From NCBI GenBank assembly GCA_031213475.1, contig JARUPZ010000012.1, positions 6,236,878 through 6,300,877 on the forward strand: a DNA stretch of 64,000 bases, read 5' to 3'. Source of the DNA: Nereocystis luetkeana. Taxonomy: Eukaryota; Sar; Phaeophyceae; Laminariales; Laminariaceae. Shown piece by piece: positions 33,901 through 47,800 of this stretch (position 1 is its first letter; every line of letters begins with the position of its first letter). The position numbers were made by a program, and so were the translations under genes. Below the pieces are notes generated by a model that saw nothing but the letters and a program-made list of their open reading frames with translations, did not search any database and was not told the DNA's origin.

Positions 33901-36900
33901 TGTGCTTGCAGGTGGGAGTCGCGCCCCCTGGGATCCCCCCGCCGGGAGCTGTGCTGTGGCTGAGACCGTCGGAGGTTTCCGCTGGAGACCAGGTGGTCCT
34001 CATGTCCGGGAGTGCGCCCGGGTGTGGTGGTCCCATTGTTGCAGGGCAGGTGGGGCAGGAGGATCACTATGGTACATGCCGTACACCCCTTTCTCGAGCC
34101 GCCGGGATTTAAGAAAACGCTTGGATTGTTCGTGGCTTCACCCACAAACGATCTTCCCGTTTCCGCCCAGAGATTTGATAAAAAATGTAATACGCGGGGC
34201 GACAAGATAAAGACACACACCTCCCTCTCTCGAACGAATTTCAGCGTCCCGATTTTCTTCTGCTACTGCTGTACGTACGCACGAAGGAGGCAAGGAGGCA
34301 AGTTGTGTGCACTGAAGTGTATGTATTGTATGTAAAACTGTAAGTACGTAAACGCCAAGCGACGCGTCTGTATATGATGTGGAAATACCTCGACGAGGTT
34401 TTTTTTCTTCTCCCAAAAGCCCCACCACCAATTTTTCGTTGAGCGTGTGTGCATGCTTTAGAAAAAAAATCGGCTCCAAACAAAAAATCGCCCCCAGGGG
34501 ATGGTGTATTATTTGCGTGTAAATGAGCCGTGCTGCCGCACGGGCTTGCACCTCGATGTTTTGTTCCAATACCGAACAACGGTATTTCTAGGGGGGGGAA
34601 AAAGAAGCGGTCGACGGGATAGATGCCTTTTCGGAAAATATAAATGTTCGACTTTTTTTTCAGCTGCGATCGTTTTTATCAGCGCTCTATTTTTGTTTTC
34701 TAGAACGGAAAAGGTTGGTTGCCTAAACCGAGCAACAATGCTTTCAGAAAAAAATATATAAAAAAATCGGTCGACGAGATGAGTGCCTTTTCGGAATATA
34801 TAATGTTCGTTTTTTCGGCTCACCCTTTTTTTTTTATAACCTTTGTGTCGAAGGAAACGATAGCGCCGAAAAACGATTGCACTTCTTGTGCGAAAATTTA
34901 CGCTTTTTATTTACGGTATTTACAGAGCTTTGTTTTTTTTGTTGGGGGAGGGGGGGAATAATAACGGTCATGGTCTTGCCAAGGGAAACACTTTCGCGTC
35001 CGGCCCGCTTTTATTGCGCCCCCCCCCCTAACTTGCGGTTGTTCTAAGATGGGTGTGTGGAGACCTGCTGTATGGTGCGTGGTGAGCGCGTTTAGACACG
35101 CGGCGGCGATTCCGGCGAAAAGGGTGCTGTTTCGTCGACGATAGTGTAACCGCCGACGATGATGTTACGGCCTTCACGGAGTCATACGAAACCCGTAGCA
35201 CGCGCGATCGAAGTATCAGCACACAGCTTGCAAAGGTGAGTTTCGTAACGAAAGCCTCGATCTCACCACAGCTGCTGGAGTTTTGTTTTACTTCTGTAAA
35301 CCAACGGCCTTCGTGTCAGTCGAACACGGCGAAAGCAACGTCCTTCGAGTTATGACCAGTAGAGGGAGGGTGTCCCTCGAAATGCTGGGAGATAGGCGCG
35401 ACTGACAGCCAAGTAACAACGCCCCCCCCCCCCCCAACTCTGCCCCACAGGCGGCTCCTACCCGTATTATGATGCAGCTCACCCTTCATGCCTTCATGCG
35501 ACTCGCCGAACAACCTCACCGCGCTTCGCGCTGGATACGAGCACTGCCTGCCTGGTCGGCAAACACCCGACGTGCTCCGTCCCAACGAGGGTCTATAATC
35601 ATACGACTACGGTCATGCATGATATCGAGTACTCTCCTATCGAGTACACCCCCCCCCCCCCCCGATATCCCCCCCCTATTTTATATAGGTTGGGCTGGTG
35701 TCGATTGGCAACGACACTGTAAAACATGCCACTCACTACGTGAGCTAAACAACTAGGGTACGTTTTTTTTTTTTTTTTTTGGCGGTCGCCCCACAGCTGG
35801 TTGTCGAGTTAGATCATTTGTGCGAGGTAAATAACCTTTACTCCAAACAAGGGAATTGATCGTATCACGTAGTGTTCAAGGTAAGGCACCCAAGAGGCAG
35901 TTTCATAGTGCTCCCATTGCTGTCTCTGGAAATACCTACGCCGGAAATTAAATTAACTCATTGAAGCTGTCGTCCATATGCAAGTCCGCCTCACAAGCGG
36001 TTCTTAGTAGGATACAGTTCACCCTTCATGCGACTCGCCAGACACCTCACGGCGCTTCGCGCTTGATGCAAGCAATGTCTGTCTGGTCGGTGAAAACCCG
36101 ACATGCTCCGTCCCGGCATTGTAGGGATGCGAGGGTCTATGGTCATACGACTACGGCCATGCATGAGATCGAGTACATCTCTCCTATCGAGTACACCCCC
36201 CCCCCCGATCTCTCCCGCTGCTTCCTACGATCGAGTTAATGTTTGCGCCCGCACCCCCGCTTTGACGGCAGTGTAGGAACGCGAAGGCCTATGGTCATAC
36301 GACCACGGCCATGCATGATATCGAGTACAACCCTCCCCCTCTCAAGCGCCGGAGGTGTCTCTATCAGGAGTAGGGACGGTGCTCCGTCTCGAAAGAGATG
36401 CTTGGGCAAAGGTCAAATGACTAAGACAAGCAACAAATGAGTACGCCCCCCCCCCCCCCCCCCCCCCGGCCGCCCTTCACCTCCCACCGACATATCATCT
36501 GATATCACCGCAATGATCCACAGTTGGCGGACCAGTGGCTTTTATCGGCGATCGGGATTCTTACCGGCAGGCCGCACCTTCTCAGAGCGCTGTTCCTGCC
36601 CACGCGCCAGGAGGAGAAGGGCCGATACGGCGTCCGCCTGTTCAAGGAGGCAAACTGGACCAACGTGTTCGTCGACACCCGTATGGCGTGCAACTCGTTG
36701 GGCGAGGTGATAATCGGTACCATAAATTCGAGGAAGATAAGACATGGAGGACGTTTTCTTCGTCGAGAGTCAGAGGAGCGGGGAGGAGACGTGGTGTGGT
36801 GGGGGGTGACATAGGCAGGCGTACAGACAGAGAGGCAGACAGGGAAGGAGGAAGGAAGGGAGGGATGGGGGAAGGGAGACGGACAGGCAGACTGACGAAC

Positions 36901-36921
36901 AGACCGACAGAAAGACCGACG

Positions 36922-36985
<64 letters not shown>

Positions 36986-39067
36986 TACAGACAGACAGAC
37001 AAACATACATACAGAAGACAGACCAACAGACAGACAGACAGACAGAAGTACAGAGCAAAAAAACAGAACAGTCACCCGTCCAGTGTGATTCCTGGTGTGA
37101 TGTCCTCTTCTTGCCTTTTGGCATACCGGTACGCAACATCTCAACCGCAACTTACGTTGGAGGTACAAAACACTTGGAATTAGCATGGGATACGTTTCGA
37201 AAGTGAATCGGTTTAACGGAGGACCCACGGCGTCAACGTCCACGCGCGACATAGACAGCGTAGGCTGCCGCAACCAAGCGGTGAACAGCGATGTTGCCCA
37301 TGTATATGTGGCCGGAATCCTTGCCTCAGAAGGCACGATAACTGGCAAAAGCCTACCAACATGTGTAACTCCCTGCAGCCTACTCGTGCGACTTACGAAA
37401 GCAATGCGGTGCTGCTCTACACGGGTACAACTAGTAGATGTCACGCCTGAGTGGCAGTGGAGGCCGTGGGTATATACATGTTGAGGAGGAACCCTGATCC
37501 CAATTTTGTGTTTATACCACTCTGTACCAAAACATGAAGTAAGCCTTTCTTAAAATAAAAACGAATATATTGCAAAAAGAACATCAGATCTGTACACTAC
37601 GTGTACAGTACGTAATTCAATCCAGACGCGTGCTGCGATACAAGAGAGCAACGCGTGTTCCGCGAAAACGATTTCCGAATGACGGGGCTCCTCGATCGAA
37701 AATCGTCGGAATGATGCCAAATCTTTGTTTCGAAAACGAAAAGGAAGGACTTTTATTGTATACTTGGGCCCTGGGGGATTATTCATCGAGATGCGCTTTT
37801 TTCGGGTGAGGTACGGAGTTCCTTGAGTGAGGAGCCTCAGGGGGGGGGGGGGGGGGGGGGGGGGGAAGAAAAGGTGCATCTTTACCGCTGAATTCTGCCT
37901 ATATTTCGGGACAGAGCCGTGCTCGTACGATAGGGGGAACGAAGACGCGTTCTATGACAGAGGTAGCGCATTTCCGCCAAAACGTTTTCTGAATGATGGG
38001 GCTCCTGAACCCCAAAATCGTCGGAATGCTAATATTGTTTCGAAAAGTAATGACTTTGTTTGTATACTTGGGCCATGGGACTTTTCCATCGGAAAGTAAC
38101 TTGATTTTTGCTGGAGGCAGTTTTCGGGTGAGGTATGGAGCTCCTTAAGGCCGAGGGAAGAGCCCCAGGATTTTTAGGGTGAACCCCTACCACGGCGAAA
38201 GAAAAGAGATGTGGGTGTGGGGCAGTGCTTTTCTCGGGGGCTGCGATGTGGGTCGACCGTGCACCACAGCGGTAAGTACCACGGGCGAAGGTGCGGTGTA
38301 CCTGGTACGGTTCACTGCGTTCTTGAGAGGCGACATGGTGGGGCAGGTTCCGTGTTGGCGCGGGTGACGAGAGAGAGTGCGCGTTTACCCGTAGTTTTTT
38401 TTTTTTACGTTTTTGCACCTACTGCAGCAGCACCTGTGCATCCATCCATTATTCAATTATTATATTTTAGTTTAAGTAATTCGTTCATTCATTAATTCAT
38501 TCATTAATTCATTGATCCATGAACTCATTCATCCATTCATTCATCCATTCATTGATTCATCCATCCGTCCATCCATCCACCCACTCATCCATCCATCCGT
38601 CCATTCACCCATCCTTTCATCCATCCATCCATTGATTTATCCATCCGTCCATCCATCCATCCATCCATCCATCCATTTATTCATTCGCTTATTCATCCAT
38701 GTATACATTATTTCACCCATTATTCATTCATCCATCCATTCGTGCATGCATTGATTCATGTATGCATCCATCCATTTGTGCATGCATTGATTCATTCATC
38801 CATCCGTTCATTCATTCATGCAGGCATGCATGCATGCATGCATCCATTCATTCATCCATCCATCCATCCACCCATCCATCCATCCATCCATCCATCCATC
38901 CATCCATCCATCCATCCATCCATCCATCCATCCATCCATCCATCCATCCATCCATCCATCCATCCATCCATCCATCCATCCATCCATCCATCCATCCATC
39001 CATCCATCCATCCATCCATCCATCCATCCATCCATCCATCCATCCATCCATCCATCCATCCATCCAT

Positions 39068-39131
<64 letters not shown>

Positions 39132-41801
39132 CCATCCATCCATCCATCCACCCATCCATCCATCCATCCATCCATCCATCCATCCATCCACCCATCCATC
39201 CATCCATCCATCCATCCATCCATCCATCCATCCATCCATCCATCCATCCATCCATCCATCCATCCATCCATCCATCCATCCATCCATCCATCCATTCAAT
39301 TATTCATCCATCCATTCATTAATTCATCAATCCACCCGTTCATTAATCCCAGCACAACCTATGAAGAGTACCCTCCAAAAGGCAGGCAGCATCGTGCACC
39401 ACGAGCGAACGCTGACCAGCGCGCGTGTGTGGGGATGCCGTTCAGCTACGTACACCTAGATCCACGCACTGTACGCAGCGTCCTGCCATACATCGCGCGG
39501 CCTCCGCGCTGGTGTCGTCATAGTAAGGTGTCGGCCACGCCTGGCCGTGCCTCGCACGCACGCACGCAGCCAGGGGTAGGTAGGTATCAATATCACCCTT
39601 CTAAGGCAAACTGCGGTCCCGTTTCGGGGACAAATCACTCAAATTCCAAGTAGTTTTTCCCCACTAACGGAACTGACGTACTATTTCGGGGGACCATAGT
39701 AAATAGGACCTATGTTACAAACAAGCACCTATATGTTTACCTATTTTTACTAAGAATATTTGGTCATATCTACTATGGTCCCCCGTAGCAATAACAAATC
39801 ATCGAGTGGCGAAAACGAGAAGACCAAATACAGTATTACGGGGGACCGTAGTAAATAGGACCAAATATTGTTAGTAAAAATAGTGAAATATATAGGTTTT
39901 TGTGTGTACCGTAGGTTCTATTTAATAAGGTCCCCCGTAATAGTGTTCGATGCATGTATGCCTAGACAATGAGGTAATTCATGAGGTTGCAAAAGCCGAC
40001 GAAAATCGATGGATGGTGGAGATGCTGAACCCTCTGCGGGGAAAAAATATGAAGGCAAGTACCGAGGGGTGTGCTCGATAGGAGAGATGTACTCGATTTC
40101 ATGCATGACCGTAGTCGTATGGCCGTAAACCCTCTCATCCCTACAATGCAGGGGGGGCGGGGGGGGGGGGGGGGGGGGGGTAGGGGGGGTGTACTCGATA
40201 TCATGCATGGCCGTAGCCGTATGACCATAGGGGAGGGGGGGGGGGGGGACCTGTGACCACGGCTTGTCCAGAGAGATACTGTAGTAAAGTAAAAGTGATG
40301 CTAAAATATCATAAAAAAGTTCCCTTTTCCGTCAAAATCATTTTGTTTTGGGGGTGCGGGGGCGGGGGGGGGGGGGGGGCGCACTCATGAGCTGCTTGCC
40401 TTAGCCATTTGACCATTGACCACGCACCCCCTTTCGAGACGGAGCTCATTTTGTTTTTGGGGGGCGAGTAGCAGAAATTTTCAAGTGTGGAGGAGGTGCA
40501 CCCACCCCCTACGAGTAGCCGTCCGCACCTCGAACCTCGAATGGTATGCCTCCGACGGCATGCGTCTAAACTAAGATCGTGTGAAATATATATACATATT
40601 TCTTTCATGTTGTCCATGCCATCGCCTCCGTGTTGCCGCGAAAACAAGGTGCTCTTCTGTCACGGAGAGGAGAGGCACGAGCTCTGGGGTTTCATCTTGG
40701 AAAAGGCGTTCGCTAAGGCCCACGGCTGCTACGAGAACCTCATGCACGGGTTGAGTGAATACAGTAGCCTGCACGTACGGTGGTAGCAGGCCTCTTGTAT
40801 ATGCGCGCCTTGTTCCTACAGCAGTAGCAGTCCTCAACTTTTTTGTTGTTGTCTGTCTGCTTCGCTTGCTGAGCTCATTGTTTTTCCTCTAGCCCTTCTT
40901 TGTTTGATTGAAGAAGCAGCTAGGTATGTACATACTTCGTACAATATAATAAATGGCACTTCAATCGCAACGTGGGCGAACAGCGACCGTCGACAGCAGC
41001 TCTTTGGCTTTTTTTCCGCGGGGTTTGTATTTTTTTGTTGTTACGGGGGACCATGGTTAATAGGACCTAATATTGTTAGTAAAAAATGGTGAAAAATATA
41101 GTTTTTTATGTAAACCATAGATCCTACCAGGTATCAACTATGGTCCCCCGTAATAGGTTGTTTTCAGATCGATAGTATGGACCTCCATTTCCCGGAAGTA
41201 ACGGCGCGGCCTCGGAGACAGCAGTTCTTCCCTCCGTCTCTGTCCGTCACCCTTTCCGCTACCTCACAAGTGACGCGTTCTACGATAGGGGTAGCCCACT
41301 TCCGCAGAAATAATTTTCGAGGGACGGGGGCTCCTTAACCCAAAACCGTCGGAATGGCAATCTTGTTTCGAAACACGACGCTTACGTATACTCGGGCCAG
41401 CCACGGGGTTATTCAGCGGGATGCAGTTGGATTTAGCTGATGTCAGTTTCCGGGTGAGGTATGGAACTCCTCAATGGAAGAGCCTCAGAAAAATTAGGGT
41501 GAACCTCTATTGTAGAACGCCTCAAGTGTCCGATGGGTTCCGGGTATTTAACTGTATGGCACTATCAGCCGGGTCTTTTTTGTCGGGGGGGGGGCAACGC
41601 CGAATCGATACGCGCAGCAGAACTACTACCAGGTACAGTATTAAATGTTTTTTTGACGCAGAAAAGAGGAGAGCAGACTCGTCACTACTGCTGTGTAGTG
41701 TGTGCGCGGGGGGGAGGGGTCGAGCTTGTCAGCAATAATTCCCTGGCTCAATGTCCGTAGCGACTTCTTGCTGTGTGCAGATCCCGAGATCAGAAAGACG
41801 A

Positions 41802-41846
<45 letters not shown>

Positions 41847-44800
41847 AAGGTGTCGAATCGGGGTCCCTTCCAGACGTTTTTTCCGTGGCTCGCCCGCCTC
41901 CAAATGCTAAGGTTGCCACTACCACTCTGTCCTGGCCGTGAATATAGTCCACATCTGGAATATCATGTGAACATCAAACGGGGGGGCTATATTCCTGGCC
42001 ACAGTGATCAACAATGTGTCCTCGATTCACCGACCAAGACGACGATGTCGTCGTTCGCTGACACTATCATACCTACGCGGCACCCATTTATCATACCCTC
42101 AATCCCCCCCCCCGCGCCTCCCGCCACCTAACCACACGCGACTCCTCGGCGGGGTTGCTCACCCCTCCTCTTCTTCACCATCAACTGCACGCACTGCCGC
42201 TTCTGTGGCCTTCGGTCCTGCCTCGTATTTGCGCACCCACTTTCGGCTGCGCACCAAGAGAGACGTGCGAAGCTCTCCGAGATCTCACGGGAGGCGTCGC
42301 CGAAAAGCTCCAATGGCGCTGGGGCGCTCCTTTAGCCGCGTCAGAACCCAACGTCGCAGCAGCAGCGGCAGCAGCAGCAGCAGCAGCAACAGCGGGAGCC
42401 CTAACGGACGCTAGGGGTGAGGCGGCGGGGGTGGCGCGGGCGGAGCGCGGGGGGGGGGCAGCAGGGCGTCGGCCACGCCTACGGCTAGCTGGGTGGGGAT
42501 TGTCGCCCGGGACGACGCCACAGCCCGGGTGGGTTTTTGAGAGGATGAGAGAAAGGCTGTCGGATGGACAAGTTCTGGGTTGCAGGTGCGTGGCGCGTGT
42601 GGTGTGGCGGCAGCGGCGGCGGCGGCGGCGGCGGCGGCGGGGGGGTGGGGTCGATGTTGGTCGACACATCGACACCGAAACCACAAGAAGAGGCACACAG
42701 CAGTATGAAGCTGCTTTTTTTTGTTTCAGTTTTTTTTGTTTTAGCGGTGATGGTGTCTGCTGCTATTATGGCCACATTCTGCATCTGCGCCCGCAGAGGG
42801 GGGGCTCATTCGCCGTAACTTACCGAAAAAAACAAATGGCGTGTGCTTTTGCTTCCCACAAAATGGCATTTGGCGTGTGATTTTGCTTCCCATATTCCTG
42901 GCGGTAACGTCGTTTTTTAGTGTTGCAAACCGTTTTGTTTTTGGGCTTCTCCCGCCCCAGTCGACTATCAGCCCTCCCAGTCGACCACCGAAGCCATGGT
43001 TGATTATTTTTGAGTGATGATGGTATTAATAGGAGCTGGACGTAACCTATCGATAGACATTGTCGACGACAATGGATCGAGAAACGTGCCAGTGCCTGTT
43101 GTTCGACCCGCATCTATATCGCTGCAGAGAGGCTTACTTCACCGTACACAGCTAACCCCGAAAAAAACCGCGTGCGATTTTTTATTGTTTCTCGCTCCCA
43201 CATTTTGGACGCGGTAAACACGGTGTCTTGCTGCTATATTTGTTTCTTTTTTTCGTTTCGCTCCAGTCAACCAACGGGCCCGTGTCCGTTTTTATTTCGA
43301 GCGATGGTGGTTGGAGCAGTGCCATCTCTTTTGGTCACATCTGCATCTACTATGCCCGCAGGGGGGGGGGACTCTTTTCGTCACACCTATATAGCCTAAA
43401 AACTCCGCTTGCGCGCAGTTGTTGCTTGCACAAAATCGGAGCGACAACATCGGGGTTTTTTATATCCCCCCGTCGTTGGTGCTATGTTACCTTTACCCCC
43501 TCCCCCCCCCGCTTGCGCGCTGTTGCTTGAATAAATCGAAGCGATAGCATCGTCCCCCCCCCCCCCCCCCCCTCCCTCACCGTTTGTGCTCTGTTATTTT
43601 TGCCCCCGCCCCCCCCCTCCCCCCTTGCATAGCCGGCTGGCGTGGCTGCGAGACCCATGGGATGGCGAGGGGGAGGGCAAGACCGCCGGCGACAGCGGCG
43701 GCAGCAGCAGCAGCGGCAGCCGTTTTGACGGAGCGCAGTCGAAGCAGGGAGCGGCCGATGGAGACGGGTCTCTTTTCCCACCTTCAAACAGGTGCCTTAA
43801 TATATACCAGGTATATATATATAATATATATACCAGGTATGTATATATATATATATATATATTCCTCGGGACCTTCTGGGCACGAAGTAACATCTAGAGA
43901 TGATTAGATGAATGCGACACACGTACAGCAGAAGTAGTTGTTGTCAGGGGGGGGGGCGTAGGGGTACGGGGGGAGGGGGGAGGGGGGAGGGGGGAGTCTA
44001 TATGGGGGGCATGGAGTTGACCTTTACCTGGTATCGGTACGTAGGTGTTTTCAGCCTGTGAACGGGTGCCTCACATGCCTCAGGACGTTCTGCACACACA
44101 CGGAGAACAAGAAGCTATTGTGGAGGTGAATACGACCGTACGTGCGTACCTGGTATGTACGAACGTACTGTAGTACTACGGGGGACCATATTAAATAGGA
44201 CCTACGGGAACACAAAAACCTATATATTTCGCTGTTTTTAGTAACAATATTTGGTCCCATTTAATACGGTCCCCCCCGTACCACAGGTGGCCGGGAACCC
44301 CCCCCCCCCCCCCCCCCCCCCCGATGCATATTGTAAGCGTAACTAAAATCCCTGTGAAGACATTGACCAAGCACACCATCCTTGCGGAGGATCATATTAA
44401 ATAGGACCTACCGTAGACATAAAAACCTACAACATTTTGGTCCTATGTACTATAGTCCCCCGTAATAGGGGCACCCAATTGAGAGGTTGTCGACACCTCG
44501 CAGGGTTTGCTACAGACGTTGTTCAATGTCTCCACAAATGTTATTTTTTCCCCTGCTTACCTTGACCTTGGGCAAGGGGCGGGGTGGGGGGGGGGGGGGG
44601 CGACCACCTGTGAGAGGGCCACCGTGAATGCGACAGCAGCAGCTGTTATTGATGAGGGGTGGGGGGTACTCGATGGGAGAGATGTACTCGATCTCAGGCA
44701 TGGCCGTAGTCGTATGACCATCGACCCTCGCATCGGGAGGGTCTACATGGGCCGAAAAGCATACTCTCTTGTCGCAACAGGAGGCCCCCACTTTACACCC

Positions 44801-47800
44801 CAACTTCGGACAAGGCCGCTCGCCTCAGGGGCTCTACCTAGTCCTCGTCCGAGAATAAAAAAGCTGAGTTGAGATCAAACGATGAGTACAATCCGATGAG
44901 CAGATCGATCGAGCCCCCCCCCCCCCCCCCCGCTTCAAGCACTCGGTGGATGTTGTTCCACACCTCGGACATGATCCATCCAATTTCCCCGCTACTTCAA
45001 GCTCTGCTGGCAGAAGTATTCCTGATCCGTATGATTTGTATGATTTGTATGATCTGTATGATCTGTATGATCTGTATGATCTGTGTGATATGTACGATCT
45101 GTATGATCTGTATGATCTGTACGATCTGTATTATATATATTTGGTCTGTACGATCTATACGATCTGTATGATCTGTATGATCTGTATGATCGGCATGATC
45201 TGTATGATCTGTATGATCTGTATGGTCTGCATGATCTGTATTATCTGCATGATATGTATGATCTAGCCGTGCAACTTGCACAGTGCAACTTGCACGACCT
45301 ACAGTACGTACGAAGGGCATGCTTTTTTATGGGTTGGGATCTGTATTTGCACAGATCCTGCAACAGCATATCATGGCGGACGGTAGGTTGGGATCGAAAT
45401 TTTAAGGTACGTTTCGATAGGTCGAGAGATGTATACAAAAATGCCTGCTATTTCGAGAGAATCGAGTTCGAGACGATACCCCTGTAAATTAACGAACACA
45501 AAAAAACTCTGTACCATGAGGCGAAACGTATAGCAGTCTCTCGATATTTTGTAGATTGAATGGAACATATCGTTTGCAAGTATCTGCATTAAAAAAACAC
45601 CGGGGGCGGGGGGGGGGGGGGGGGGGGGGGGGGGCAGCGGATAGACGCAGGGAGCGGGCAAAACACATTCGATGCGATAGATCGATCGAAAATCCGATAC
45701 CGTTTCGATAATATCGGAATCTTCGGTACGATATCCGACACCAGGATAATATCGGGTAGACAGCTCCTCGGTTGAGGAGTCCCTTCAGTCCGAACATATT
45801 TGAACCCTTTTGGGACGGCACTGAGGCGTTTCTACGATAATAGAGAGAGGTTCCCCCTAAATTTTCTGAGGCCCCTCGCTGGACCTTAAGGAGCTCCATA
45901 CCATACCTTACCCGAAACCTGACTTCAGCATAAATCAAAATTGCATCCCGCTGAATAATCTCATGGCCTCAACGACACAATTACGTCATTTTTGGAAACA
46001 AGATTGGCATTCCGACGATTTTGGGTGAAGGAGCTCCATCACTCAGGAAACACTTTCGCGGGTATGTGCTTCGTACATCTGTCGTAGAACGCGAGCACTC
46101 TAATTTAGGGGGCAATTCACCTAGAACTAGACTGGTTCGTCTCCAAAACGGGAACGGGTGTTCAATTTGCCCTAAAAGGGCTGGGCTGAGCCAATAAGAG
46201 CTGTTTTTCCCCATCACAGATAGAGCGCGTCACGAAATACGACGAAAATAAACGCCGCACACATAGGCAAACTGCAGACCCATTTTTTGGGGCGAACCAG
46301 CCAAATTCTAAGTAGTTTGTCCCCAAAACGGGACTGCAGTTCGCCTTAGAAGAAGGGTTAAGCTGCCTACGTACGTATAAGCACAACATCAGTTTTGATG
46401 ACTACGCATTTTATACTTCGATTTTACCGCTTAGTTCCCCCCCCCCCCCGCAATTTCTTATTAAAAAATATCGTCTCCGAAAAACAAAATACTTGACTAT
46501 TACGGGGGAACATAGTAAATATGACCTATGGTACACACAAAAACTATATATTCACCTGTTTGTGGCTAACAATATTTGGTCCTATTTACTATGCCCCCCC
46601 GTAATAGCTACCAAGACTCTACATACACCCCGAGTTGTTCATAAATTACGACGGTTGTTCCATCCGCTATCTGACCGATTTGTTGCGATTGTTCCACACA
46701 CAAAATAAGGGCATCCAGAATACATTGCCTCTGGACACGGAAGGGCTTTTTTTTATCTAGAATACGTGTTGCAACTGTAGACATTGTGTTGGTTTTTATT
46801 TTATGTCCCAGGGGTGACTAAACATGGACAAGAACCTATATATTCCAGTACTTTAACCAAGCGTATAGGGTCCTGATTACTACTGTGTGCTCCCCCCAAA
46901 GGGTCTACACGCACAGCAAGCCGCGGGGGGAGCGCAGAACGTTCACACCCCCTTGGATCCCACCTCCGCGCACTCGATGGACGCGGCTGACAGATTGATG
47001 AGGGGGCTCTGCTCTGGGGTTTCCTACTGCGTTCTGGAGGCTTTTGAGGGTGGGGGCGAGCGCCTCCTAAGGTTGAAGGATCCCTGGGCGGGTGAGAACG
47101 TTGAAAAACAAAAGAAGCAAAAACACGGCATTCCGGCAGGAAAACGAGGATTGTGTGCGGCGGTATCGATCAGGGGGAGGGAGAGTAGGTTTAGCAGTCT
47201 GGGAGAAGGGATCTTTAGGGATGATTTTTACTTGAAAAATGTGTAGCGTGGTCTGCACTTCGGAATCGTCGTCCGCATCTGAGAAATTTCCTGGTTCGAT
47301 GCAAACTCGGCGTAGCCGCGTTTTATGGCGAGTTTTGGCCCGTTTTGGCTGCGGTTTGGGGTCAGGGTTTGGGTTAGGGCTAGAGTCAGGGGTTGGGTTG
47401 GGTCTTCGCCCATACCTTGATTCCAACAGGAACCAAAACATCCGAACAGCCTACCAATCTAAAGATCCCTTCTCCCAGATTGTTAAAGGTCCTCGGGAGG
47501 GAGGGGGCGAGAGAAGGGAGGGGGACGGCAGCGGGAGAGTGTGGACGATACCAGGTGGTGTATGGCTGCTGCCCGTAGCGAGGGAAGTGATCGGTTCCGT
47601 GCTTCTTGTTGACGCCGCCTGGGCGCGACTTCGGGCTCTGCTGAATCGTACAGAAAAAACGCAAACGTAACCAAGAGAAAAAAAAAAACGGCGAAGCTTC
47701 GACTTCGACAAGAAAGTAAAGTATGCACGGTCCGCGTAGCCGTGTTGATGTGTGCTAGCACTTGCATTCTCTGAGGGCGTATAGATAGATAAATACATCG

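Larger units (their letters stand above)
39960..40300 (+). repeat. Dispersed repeat split by two family B tails
   Basis: CGACGAAAATCGATGGATGG on the left and CCTGTGACCACGGCTTGTCC on the right; contiguous in the counterpart at 58.1 kb. Confidence 0.65.

Noticed and set aside
38742-39653. 303-codon open frame of I-H-P-S repeats
   Set aside because: It is the CATC microsatellite read in one frame; other frames and the reverse strand are equally open.
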